A stretch of 64,000 nucleotides of DNA from Desulfosarcina ovata subsp. ovata (GTDB lineage: Bacteria; Desulfobacterota; Desulfobacteria; Desulfobacterales; Desulfosarcinaceae). The translations under genes and the position numbers were made by a program. Within the stretch, counting starts at the first letter, position 1. Each line of letters begins with the position of its first letter. The notes beneath the pieces were generated by a model. The model made no database searches. It saw nothing but the letters and a program-made list of their open reading frames with translations, and was not told the origin of the DNA. The stretch is from positions 2,728,001-2,792,000 of the forward strand of contig NZ_AP021879.1 of NCBI RefSeq assembly GCF_009689005.1. The letters are read 5' to 3'. Below, piece by piece: positions 53,431 through 61,688 of this stretch.

Positions 53431-54261
53431 TTAGCCAAACAAATGCCGACGCATCTCCATCCCCTTGTCGGTCAGACGGTATTTCTGCAAAGGGCTGTTG
53501 GGTTTGTCCGGGAGCGTCATTTCGATCAACCCTTCTTTCAGAGCCGGCCTGATGTAACGTTCCCGAAACGATTTTCGGTCCTTGAGGCCAACTGCACGTT
53601 GCAACTGTGAACGGGGCATCTCGCCGTCAAATGCACGCAATACTTGCTGAACTTGGGGGGTAACCTGAGGGGCTACTTGGGGGGGTACCGACGACATCGC
53701 GTCGGAGATCATCTCCAGCATGAATTGGACAAAAAGCGCCGAATCGGTACCGTCGGTGCTGTCTTGCAGGGCTTGATAGTAGTTGGCCTGGTGCTCGTGG
53801 ACCAGTCTTTCGACCGGGATGTGAGCAAACAGCGGATTCCAGCGGGTCAAGATGAGCGTCTGCCACAATCGCCCCATACGGCCATTGCCATCGGCGAACG
53901 GATTGATAAACTCGAATTCGTAATGAAACACCGAGCTGGTAATCAGTGGGTGATCATCAGAGCCATTCAGCCAGGAGAAAAGGTCGTGCATCAGCTTCGG
54001 GACACAATTTGCGGGAGGCGCCATATGAAGGACCTGTCCATCCCCCATTACCTCCACTCCACTACGGCGATATGCACCGGCGTCGTCAATAAGGCCACTT
54101 ATGAAAACACGCTGCGCTTCGATCAAATCCGCTTCCACCGTTGGACGCCACCGTTCAGGTAGTGTGGTTGGTATTGGGATTTTGCGTTCACATGAGAAAT
54201 ACCCTGTCGAAGCCCAGGACTGTTGCCGCATCTGCAACCACCTGCGGCCGTTCGACCTCAA
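53431..54261 (-). pseudogene. Fic-family protein, 5' truncated, catalytic His replaced
   Basis: The C-terminal part shows the Fic core: 'RSGVEVMGDGQVLHMAPP', 'VFHYEFEFINPFADGNGRMGRLWQTLIL' (quoted in pieces EFINPFADGNGR and MGRLWQTLIL) and a winged-helix end 'PQVTPQVQQVLRAF' and 'LKDRKSFRERYIRPAL'. The motif should be HPFxDGNGR; here Asn takes the place of the catalytic His, so AMP transfer is unlikely. Residues before ~40 do not match Fic proteins, and the frame's front touches the IS91-like end at ~54265, so the 5' portion was probably replaced. Confidence 0.7.
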
Positions 54262-54311
54262 GTGATAGTGATAGGAACTTGCTTTTTGGAGTCAAGTATA
54301 TGGCAATCTCA

Positions 54312-54319
54312 CAATAGTT
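54312..54319. repeat. 8-bp target duplication, left copy (CAATAGTT)
   Basis: CAATAGTT precedes the IS at 54320 and recurs at 56004-56011 after it. The unoccupied copy at 60200-60215 has the word only once, so the duplication came from the insertion. Confidence 0.85.
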
Positions 54320-54350
54320 CGATCTGTGCGGACGAAGATATCTTAAATGG

Positions 54351-55631
54351 TCAAGCAGCTAAGCTAAATTTTACTTCCTTATTGCTGAACCAATTGTGAT
54401 ACTCATCGTTGATTTTCAAAGTTGTGATGATAGCCAGATTGAGAGAGCCTTTCTTCGCCCAACTCATTCCATTCTTCTTTTGGCGATTTGAAACGACGAG
54501 GTCGTTCATCTTTTCACCCACATTACTCGAGTTCCGAAGATTTAACCGTTTGCGCATATCATAGTTGGGAATCGAGGATTTATTCCGACCCAAATAGTCA
54601 ATGAGCTTTTGAATATGATTCTCATCCTTGATTTCGGATGCCGGGATGTTTTCAAGATATGATATGGCCTTGTTTGTAAGGCCGTGCCACAACAACGGCA
54701 TAACCGCGCGAAGCGTTTCATTTCTCAACTTTCTGCCTTTCATCCCCATGCTCAATTCTTCTTTGAACTTCTTGCATAGATGAAACCAATCAAGAACAAT
54801 CTGCATATTATTGTACCAACCAAATTGCTTGACGATGGCAGCATTTAGCGCCTTATGGCCGTCGGTAAAAATCTGAAGACGTTTGCCGAATAGAAAATTT
54901 GACAAAAGAAACGCGATTAGCAACCACAAGCATGATTTGGTGCCATCAGCTGCCAATACGTATTTTGGGCCTCCATGTTCAATGTGGCATACGGTATCAT
55001 GTACATATTTTCGCGTATGCTCAGTGATTTTTGGGCTTTCTCGTGTACCCTTCTGCCTTTTGGGGGTTACGTCGTCTATGCTTATGTTGACCGTTTGACT
55101 GGGTTCTTCGTAAATGACGGGATTATTCAACAGTTCAATCGGATTATAGTCGAAAGATCCTTTAGAAAGGGCCTTGTGAACTTCATCCATGGGAATTGAT
55201 ATCGGTTCTCCGCCCCTGGGAATATCTGGGTTGATACAACATCCGTCAGCGCTGAAGTTGCCATGATTCAAATCATCGGCCTTTTGCTTTAAATGGTCGA
55301 TCAATTCCCGACCTTCTTTCTGGGTCTGATCATGCAATGTGCGATGTGGCGTACCGCCTTCTATTTGGTGCCGTATGAAGTTGAGCCATTTTGATGTTTT
55401 CCGGAAGGATCCTTCCGTATTACCCATAATCATGGCCCGTTCCTTAAAGCCCGTGGTCAAATAAAACTGATTCGTTCCTAATGGGGCAAATATCGATTGA
55501 CTACTGTCAAACCGAACGCCATTTTCATCAAATGCGAAGTGGGTTTCAAACGCAAAACGCCCCACGGCGCCATCCACCAGATATGGGCTTTCATTTACCT
55601 CAATTTGATTAGCCCCACTGAAAGTCAGGAC
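54351..55631 (-). CDS. IS transposase, main frame (read by -1 frameshift)
   Basis: The main frame is open from the A-run at 55632-55639 down to 54351 and its first start is GTG 55577 (408 residues from there). Residues before that, 'LTFSGANQIEVNESPYL', join smoothly to the upstream small frame if ribosomes slip back by one on eight A. Core motifs: 'YVLAADGTKSCLWLLIAF' (Asp), 'IFTDGHKALNAAI', 'IVLDWFHLCKKFKEEL' (Asp, H-x-x-K) and C-terminal 'NVGEKMNDLVVSNRQKKNGMSW' (Glu), in DDE order. Identical in its last ~90 residues to the gene at 1-278. Confidence 0.75.
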   Translation of the reverse strand, partial: VLTFSGANQIEVNESPYLVDGAVGRFAFETHFAFDENGVRFDSSQSIFAPLGTNQFYLTTGFKERAMIMGNTEGSFRKTSKWLNFIRHQIEGGTPHRTLHDQTQKEGRELIDHLKQKADDLNHGNFSADGCCINPDIPRGGEPISIPMDEVHKALSKGSFDYNPIELLNNPVIYEEPSQTVNISIDDVTPKRQKGTRESPKITEHTRKYVHDTVCHIEHGGPKYVLAADGTKSCLWLLIAFLLSNFLFGKRLQIFTDGHKALNAAIVKQFGWYNNMQIVLDWFHLCKKFKEELSMGMKGRKLRNETLRAVMPLLWHGLTNKAISYLENIPASEIKDENHIQKLIDYLGRNKSSIPNYDMRKRLNLRNSSNVGEKMNDLVVSNRQKKNGMSWAKKGSLNLAIITTLKINDEYHNWFSNKEVKFSLAA

Positions 55632-55849
55632 TTTTTTTTAGACACCTTTTCCATGTGTCGTGCTATGGCGGCTCTTATTGCAGGGTATGCCGTATTTAAA
55701 ATTGCTATTTCGCAGTCGTCTATATTTTCACCGGCATCAGCGTTTACAGTGTATTGATAACATCCATCTTCCAGTTCAATGGGCTTATCGTCCGTTTCCT
55801 CATCACATTCAACCAGGTTCACCATGACTTCGATTTTGTATTTGCTCAT
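55625..55849 (-). CDS. IS small upstream frame (OrfA)
   Basis: 74 residues from ATG 55849, with GGAGG 6 bases upstream: MSKYKIEVMVNLVECDE to 'RHMEKVSKKKS' and stop at 55625. The last codons are TCT AAA AAA AAG TCC TGA: A_AAA_AAG is a classic -1 slippery heptamer, and the -1 frame continues directly into the transposase. It is therefore probably the N-terminal part of the transposase rather than a separate protein. Confidence 0.65.
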   Translation of the reverse strand: MSKYKIEVMVNLVECDEETDDKPIELEDGCYQYTVNADAGENIDDCEIAILNTAYPAIRAAIARHMEKVSKKKS

Positions 55850-56003
55850 TGGTAGCCTCCGTCTCGGGGTTTGAGATAGTGATCTACCAAAACATCGCAT
55901 TTATCTTTAATGATGTCCAGTCAATTCCGAACCTATTTTCATATCTTAATTTTTGGTTAGCCCTTTGTGCAATATCCATCCTGGGCATGGTCCGCACAGC
56001 TCG

Positions 56004-56011
56004 CAATAGTT
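56004..56011. repeat. 8-bp target duplication, right copy (CAATAGTT)
   Basis: Partner of 54312-54319; see the IS entry. Confidence 0.85.
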
Positions 56012-56191
56012 TGTCAATGCAAAAGGGCCACAATATATTGTACCTGCCATGAAAGGGGACGGAGGGCTTTTGGGAGACTTCCGACAACGGAGTGTCAAAA
56101 CCTTATTTTCAACGTCGAGGTTGTGAAAAAATGGGGTTTTTCACGAAATTTGAATGAGCGCCACCGCCCGGGATTCGATTGTTGTTTTAAA

Positions 56192-56845
56192 TTATTGAAT
56201 CCAGTAATCGACGGTGGGTATCTGGGAATAGTCGTCATCGTAGGTCAGTTCGGGGATATGTGTGGGGTCTCGATCGGGCGGACCATGGTTGCGTATTTCC
56301 CACAGATCCAGATGTTTCAATATTTTTTTGATGAGCTGCTCGTCCTCGATGAAGGCGATAATCCTCATTTTTCCCTGACACTTCGGGCATATCAGTGGAT
56401 CGACCTCGTAGACCTTCTGGATCAATCTTGCCCAATTTTGTCGCCACTTTTTGGATGAAATGTCATTCTTCAGGATAACGGGAATGGCGTCATCGGTTTC
56501 CGCCTTTTTTCGCATACCCCTGGATTTATTGCTGTAATAGCCATAATACCTCACCGTTTGTTCATACCTGCCGGGAACATGCGTAACTAAATGAGCGAGC
56601 CAGTCCAATGCATCGAAGGTTTTCCGAGTTTTTCCGTCCTTGGAGGTATAGATAACCTTGGCCACGCCGTCTGTGGCTTCCGTAACCGGGATATAAACCA
56701 TCCGCTCCTGTGAGAAACAGGCCCGGATGATGTATCTGGCCAGATTTTCCAATCCCTTTTCATCCTCCGGCCAGATCCTTTCGCCGATATGAACGTGAAA
56801 TCCGCTGTGATGCCAGGACATTACTTTTGCCCAAGCTGTACACAA
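56192..56845 (-). pseudogene. IS91-family (Y2) transposase, C-terminal part
   Basis: 217 readable residues from ATG 56845. 'ENLARYIIRACFSQERMVY', 'DALDWLAHLVTHVPGRYEQTVRYYGYYSNKSRG' (in pieces DALDWLAHLVTHVPGRY and RYYGYYSNKSRG) and the zinc-like 'DPLICPKCQGKMRIIAFIED' are characteristic of the C-terminal half of IS91/IS1294 rolling-circle transposases. The catalytic two-Tyr region is absent. Identical to 60387-60749 over the shared length. Confidence 0.78.
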
Positions 56846-56897
56846 GAGGGTTGACTTGCATGCGCCAATCCTCTATTTAGCGACGACAAATCCGAAA

Positions 56898-56973
56898 GCG
56901 CCCGTAGCTCAGTGGATAGAGCACTATCCTCCGGAGCTAGGTGTCGCAGGTTTGATCCCTGCCGGGCGCGCCA
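56898..56973 (+). tRNA. tRNA-Arg (anticodon CCG), divergent
   Basis: Cloverleaf from GCGCCCG to CGGGCGC followed by GCCA-type 3' end with encoded CCA; D arm GCTC..GAGC, anticodon loop CTCCGGA (CCG, reads CGG), T arm GCAGG/CCTGC. Two oddities: the anticodon stem CTATC/GCTAG has a U-C mismatch at 30:40, and the T loop reads TTTGATC, replacing the near-universal C56. It may be a decaying extra copy. It lies between an IS91 remnant and an AT-rich island and could have served as an integration site. Confidence 0.85.
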
Positions 56974-56982
56974 TATAAGTTC

Positions 56983-57014
56983 AAGCACTTACAAGAAATT
57001 GTGGGTGCTTTTTT
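56983..57014 (+). terminator. Rho-independent terminator after tRNA-Arg
   Basis: AAGCAC-TT-ACAA pairs with TTGT-GG-GTGCTT (12 bp with U-G wobbles) around a GAAA tetraloop, followed by six T. A textbook terminator, 9 bases after the tRNA. Confidence 0.85.
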
Positions 57015-57058
57015 GATTGGTAAAATTTCCGTTTCCGCCCCTTCCCCTACTACAGGTA

Positions 57059-57706
57059 TCAATTATCGGGCATGTTATTATAACATTCCAACAATAAATC
57101 ATTGATAGATTGCATTCCTTGCCTAAAGAAATCTGGGTCTAATCCACGAAGACCTGTTTCTTTTTTTATGTGTTTCTCAATTATGGACAAACAGAGTATT
57201 TTCCCGGTATCAACATCAATCATTTTTATCTCATGCATCGTCTTTGCATAGGCACCAATAGTTGTCGTACCAAATTGAGAAGATGCAGTCCCTCCAGGGT
57301 TTATAATGTCAAACTTTAAATTGCACAACAAAATTGCATCTGCGCCAGCAAGCTTTGCAATCTCTCGATATTTGGGGTTGTTTGCCAATCCTGACGCTAC
57401 TATTCCTTTCTCTTCCAGAAGATAATCAATATTTTTCCTATCTACTAAATCAAACAATCTGCTTTTGAAACAAGCCAATCTAATAATTGAACACAATTTA
57501 TCGTTTAAAGCGGCAGTTTGCCTAACCGCTTCATCGTGTTTCTCCTTAGGTGGAAGTTTGCCATTACCAGTCAATTCAGTATCACATATAATTACTATAT
57601 TATGTCGATTGTTATCTGTTTTATCAGTTTCTTCAGCCGGTAAAACATTTACAGCTAAAAACAAAAAAAAACTAATCCTTAGAACATTTAGCAATAAGTT
57701 AATCAT
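57059..57706 (-). CDS. CsgG/LpoB-like exported protein
   Basis: A 215-residue protein with an N-terminal signal (hydrophobic ~4-22, cut near LPAEE). The body, 'RLFDLVDRKNIDYLLEEKGIVASGL' (in pieces RLFDLVDRKNIDYLLEE and GIVASGL) then 'EIAKLAGADAILLCNLKF' and 'IKMIDVDTGKILCLSIIE', follows the CsgG-type alpha/beta fold seen in curli secretion lipoprotein and penicillin-binding-protein activators. There is no lipobox. ATG 57706 has GGAGATG upstream. It is strongly AT-rich compared with the rest of the window, a sign of transfer together with its neighbour. Confidence 0.65.
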   Translation of the reverse strand: MINLLLNVLRISFFLFLAVNVLPAEETDKTDNNRHNIVIICDTELTGNGKLPPKEKHDEAVRQTAALNDKLCSIIRLACFKSRLFDLVDRKNIDYLLEEKGIVASGLANNPKYREIAKLAGADAILLCNLKFDIINPGGTASSQFGTTTIGAYAKTMHEIKMIDVDTGKILCLSIIEKHIKKETGLRGLDPDFFRQGMQSINDLLLECYNNMPDN

Positions 57707-57978
57707 GCTTCATCTCCATTGAATAATTGAATTGTTTTCATACTGATATGTAGTTTATTATTAAAACAATAAACGGTTGATTTATATAATATCAGCGATT
57801 TATAACCGTTCTCTTCCCGCTATTTCGGGGCTTACTCGACTAGGCGCTTATCCACCTTTTGTCCTTTATAGGCTTTTGCATTACAGCAACGATCCTTTCT
57901 ATTCCATTACCATCTGAATTCCGGCCAATCCTGCCCATTGGTAAGTGATGGGGCCATGATTGATCATATCAGAATAGC

Positions 57979-59652
57979 TCAGTCGTTTTGGAAATAAAGA
58001 ACATCATATATTCCTTCCCAATAACCTTGTTCTTCAGCCGATAAGTCATTACCATACATGCACATGAGATCATTTATTCCATTCGCAATTACCTTTTTGA
58101 CAATATCTGGAAGGACGCCGATAGAATTTGCTTGTTGTTCGAGAGGATAACCGCGTTTTGCACCAGTCACCAATACTGGGCTAGCGAAGAATTCTACTAG
58201 TGGAGCCCATATAAGCGATTTTTCTAAACCTCCGATAAATCGAAGACGTTCATTAATGTTCTCCAACGCTTCTCGGGAATGAGGCCCGAGAAAATCCGGC
58301 CCTGTAATTTTTTTATCAGAATATATTTTGGGCCACAAAGGCCGATCTGAACGCACTGCATCGTCCATAAATTCTGCTAAGTCATGGAGAACTGCCAAAT
58401 TCTGCTGGTATCGTCTTTCTCTTCTTTTAAAAGAGTCAACATACTGTTTTTGTAATAAAAATTTTCTTATGAGTTCAGCTCTTTCAATTAAAGGGGGGTG
58501 AGATCGATTTTTTCCTTCGGCTTTCCAAACCGCCTGTTTGTCAACTAATTGTGCTAATCTATTAAGTAAATCAGCATATGCATATGGTTGATAACCTGCT
58601 TGAAGACATAGCGCTATAGCATAGATATCAGCTTCTTTCTCTTTATCTTGCCACGTTCCTCCTTCCCATAAATGATTTAACTCGGCATGTCCTATTTCAT
58701 GACTAATAAAGCATGCTAACTCGTCTTCATTGAAAATTGTGTGAAGCATTCCTCTTGTAATAGTTATTAAATTAGAAGATTGAGACCATCCGTTAACATA
58801 TGTTGATTTAGATATTCTAATTTTATAATCTGATTGGCTTTTTGTAAAAGGTGTTAATTTATTTTTTACGCTATTTATATAGCTATTTATATCTGGATTG
58901 TTTAGAATATCATTAAAAATTCTGTTATACTTTTCTCGTTCTTCCTTAGTTTTAGGTTCGTAAGGTGAGTTTCTTTGAGTACTTTTGCTATTATTTGAGT
59001 GCGAAAATGAATCTTCGTTTTTTTTGGTAATTTCATCTAATTCAACAGGTTCTTTTAACTTGTTATACTTATCATAAGAATTTTTAAACCTTTCATAGGT
59101 AATTTCATTTTTCTTGTTTTCTAAAAAATCAACTACATCATAATTTTCATGTTTCTCGGCCAAAAATAAAGGTGTATGGCCTTCGCTATTTTTAGAATTA
59201 AGATTGGCTCCATTAGATAAAAGTAATTTGACAATCAGAATATTTCCATGGATGCAGGCATTGTGAAGTGGTGAATTGCCATTGTTTAATGATTTATTTA
59301 CATTGGCATTTTTCACAATCAGAAGTTTGATCAAGTCTATATATTCATTATTAACAGCTATAAACAGAGGTGTTCTGTTGGTATTGTCCGTCGAATTTAC
59401 GTTCGCTCCAGCAGTGATCAATGCGATGGCAATGTTGAGATTTCCTCTTTCTGCGGCAATATGTAAAGGGGTTTCACCATTTTCGTTCATTTGACTTATA
59501 TTGACATGATCATCAATCAATTTTTTCAAAGATTGTAAGTCATCTGATAAAACAGCCTTAAACACATTTAATTCTTCATCTGCGATGGGAGATTCGATAT
59601 TGTAGCACGTCAAAATTAAAATAATAATGATTAATAATCTTATGTGTTTCAT
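57979..59652 (-). CDS. Ankyrin-repeat M48-type metallopeptidase, exported
   Basis: A 557-residue exported protein from ATG 59652 (AAGG 8 bases upstream; GTG 59661 is the alternative). Signal helix first (~4-17), then four ankyrin repeats (~28-175: 'GETPLHIAAERGNLNIAIAL', 'NGNSPLHNACIHGNILIVKLL'), a low-complexity linker (~190-235) and an M48 zinc-peptidase domain with 'ELACFISHEIGHAELNHL' (HExxH, ~316) and 'KEKEADIYAIALCLQAGY' (third ligand Glu). 'RSHPPLIERAELIR' matches the M48 end. AT-rich and foreign-looking. The fusion suggests a protease directed by protein-protein contact; target unknown. Confidence 0.8.
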   Translation of the reverse strand: MKHIRLLIIIILILTCYNIESPIADEELNVFKAVLSDDLQSLKKLIDDHVNISQMNENGETPLHIAAERGNLNIAIALITAGANVNSTDNTNRTPLFIAVNNEYIDLIKLLIVKNANVNKSLNNGNSPLHNACIHGNILIVKLLLSNGANLNSKNSEGHTPLFLAEKHENYDVVDFLENKKNEITYERFKNSYDKYNKLKEPVELDEITKKNEDSFSHSNNSKSTQRNSPYEPKTKEEREKYNRIFNDILNNPDINSYINSVKNKLTPFTKSQSDYKIRISKSTYVNGWSQSSNLITITRGMLHTIFNEDELACFISHEIGHAELNHLWEGGTWQDKEKEADIYAIALCLQAGYQPYAYADLLNRLAQLVDKQAVWKAEGKNRSHPPLIERAELIRKFLLQKQYVDSFKRRERRYQQNLAVLHDLAEFMDDAVRSDRPLWPKIYSDKKITGPDFLGPHSREALENINERLRFIGGLEKSLIWAPLVEFFASPVLVTGAKRGYPLEQQANSIGVLPDIVKKVIANGINDLMCMYGNDLSAEEQGYWEGIYDVLYFQND

Positions 59653-60152
59653 GACTTTCACCTTAACTTGAAGATAGGGAAGATAGGAACATCCATTAAG
59701 CCCCCCCCTACGTTTACATCTAAGCCCCGCCCCATATACCGGTCAATAAGAACGGACTGCAGCGAGCAAGTTGCGCTCCAATTGTTGCATGTCGGCATCT
59801 TCGCAAGCCAAATCCTTGCATCGCCCTGCGCAACCCCCGTAAATTGTCAATCAAGGTCGCCTGGGGTTCACGCAGGTATTACCATTACTGAGGACAAACC
59901 AATCACCGCCATATCTTACGGGTTTCAGAAGGAAGCTCATTAAACTGTTTTTGATAATATTGCGCAAAATGGCTAAGGTGCTAGATGCCCCAATTCGCAA
60001 CAATATCCCCAATCGACTTTTGGGCATTATCGGGCGATAAAAAGGCCCGACGAATTTCGTTGAATTTTATTGAACGTAAATATGCAGCAGGCGATTGGTC
60101 GATGCTGTAGCGAAAACTGTACTCAAGAGTCCGTCTACTAACACCAAGTTGG
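59653..60152. other. Non-coding stretch between peptidase gene and IS91 copy 2
   Basis: No convincing gene. It contains a run of eight or nine C (59700-59709) and otherwise unremarkable sequence; it presumably carries the peptidase promoter and the scar of the event that brought in the IS91 copy. Confidence 0.5.
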
Positions 60153-60767
60153 CAGTGATAGGAACTTGCTTTTTGGAGTCAAGTATATGGCAATCTCACA
60201 ATAGTTTGTCAATGCAAAAGGGCCACAATATATTGTACCTGCCATGAAAGGGGACGGAGGGCTTTTGGGAGACTTCCGACAACGGAGTGTCAAAACCTTA
60301 TTTTCAACGTCGAGGTTGTGAAAAAATGGGGTTTTTCACGAAATTTGAATGAGCGCCACCGCCCGGGATTCGATTGTTGTTTTAAATTATTGAATCCAGT
60401 AATCGACGGTGGGTATCTGGGAATAGTCGTCATCGTAGGTCAGTTCGGGGATATGTGTGGGGTCTCGATCGGGCGGACCATGGTTGCGTATTTCCCACAG
60501 ATCCAGATGTTTCAATATTTTTTTGATGAGCTGCTCGTCCTCGATGAAGGCGATAATCCTCATTTTTCCCTGACACTTCGGGCATATCAGTGGATCGACC
60601 TCGTAGACCTTCTGGATCAATCTTGCCCAATTTTGTCGCCACTTTTTGGATGAAATGTCATTCTTCAGGATAACGGGAATGGCGTCATCGGTTTCCGCCT
60701 TTTTTCGCATACCCCTGGATTTATTGCTGTAATAGCCATAATACCTCACCGTTTGTTCATACCTGCT
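60153..60767 (-). mobile_element. IS91-family remnant, copy 2 (unoccupied target)
   Basis: Begins with the same end as copy 1 (GTGATAGGAACTTGC on the plus strand) and runs uninterrupted through CAATCTCACAATAGTTTGTC, then into the transposase. It ends at ~60767, where copy 1 continues for another ~100 bases, so it is truncated further. It is the empty-site reference for the IS at 54320-56003. Confidence 0.75.
60387..60749 (-). pseudogene. IS91-family transposase, shorter C-terminal fragment
   Basis: 120 readable residues, identical to the end of 56192-56845 ('RYYGYYSNKSRG', 'CPKCQGKMRIIAFIED'). Even more of the catalytic half is lost. Confidence 0.78.
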
Positions 60768-60981
60768 AAATCTTCGAATAATTGGAGTGAAGAGTCTTAG
60801 AATAAGCGACCCAGCAACCCCGCCCTACAGCTATCCCGCAAGGTCCTGATACCCCGCCAGTTCAGTTCGGTTTTATGATTTGGGACGACAGTCCAGACTA
60901 CCCCGCCAATTGAAATGGGGTATCCTCCCTGGTAAATGGGAAGGTCACCACAACCCCCAACCACCAAAAAAGGATACCCCC

Positions 60982-61650
60982 ATGCCGCCGACAGCGACAC
61001 ATGAGGACATTACAACATATCTGAAGCGCGTCGAAAAGGACCAAATCAAACCCCATTGTTTGCCCGACTGTACCCAATGCGGTCTTGCGGCATGCTACTT
61101 TAAGATTCACGCCTATCGGGAACGCCGTTTCCTGATTATCGTCGACATGACCGTACAACCCGAATATGCGCCGTTGGTCCGTTTCCGTTGCCCGGTCTGC
61201 AAGAAGACGGTGTCCTATTATCCCGATTTTGCCCTCCCGCACAAACACTATACCCGTCAATCGATCATGGGATTTACCGAAAACTATTTCGCGTCCGATA
61301 CAACCACCTATCAGCAGGCCATCATGGACATGGAGCAGCTTGGCGTGCCGGGATATCCCGGTGGAGAAAAAAGCCTTGCACCATCAACGGTTCACCGATG
61401 GGTGACGGCGCTGTCGGGGCTGGCCCATACCACGCAGACAGCATTGAACCTGATCGGCCAGGAAAACCCGGCCACGAGGGCATACCGCGATTTGGCCCAA
61501 TTGACGATTGCGACCGGCAAATTCAAATGTCCATCCCGTAAAAAGCAACTGCTCGATTGCTTGCGATTGATCGTCGTCGAGGCTTTTTTCAAGGCCACCT
61601 TCAACCTGTCAATTTTCACCAACCTGGCAATACGCTGCGCGTTCACCTGA
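60982..61650 (+). pseudogene. DUF6431-like zinc-ribbon protein, 3' end replaced by transposon
   Basis: From ATG 60982 (AAGGATA upstream) the protein shows 'CLPDCTQCGLAACYFKIH' and 'FRCPVCKKTVSYYPDF', two Cys pairs like the zinc ribbons of DUF6431 proteins, often linked to transposition. Similarity continues to about residue 208 ('DCLRLIVVEAFFKATF'). From ~61607 the sequence TGTCAATTTTCACC begins what looks like a transposon end, and the last residues to 61650 are encoded by it. The native C terminus is lost. Family assignment is moderate. Confidence 0.5.
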
Positions 61651-61688
61651 GGTAGGGTCGCCTCCAAGACATCAAAGGAGGTGATCCG

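Larger units (their letters stand above)
54320..56003 (-). mobile_element. Complete IS (1684 bp), 14-bp inverted ends, 8-bp target duplication
   Basis: Ends CGATCTGTGCGGAC (54320-54333) and GTCCGCACAGCTCG (55990-56003) match at 13 of 14 when inverted, with CAATAGTT duplicated outside. It contains a small upstream frame and a main transposase joined by a probable frameshift. ISLre2/ISKra4/ISH6-like by transposase features; the family was not decided. A second copy's right end lies at 1-306. Confidence 0.85.
54265..56870 (-). mobile_element. IS91-family remnant, copy 1 (interrupted by another IS)
   Basis: It consists of 54265-54319 plus 56004-56870. The minus-strand end reads GCAAGTTCCTATCAC, similar to IS91/ISCR origin ends (GAACTTCCTATACCC). 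A shorter copy at 60153-60767 has the same sequence uninterrupted, which shows exactly where the other IS entered. The upstream (5') end of the transposase gene is missing; the remnant abuts the tRNA region. Confidence 0.7.
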
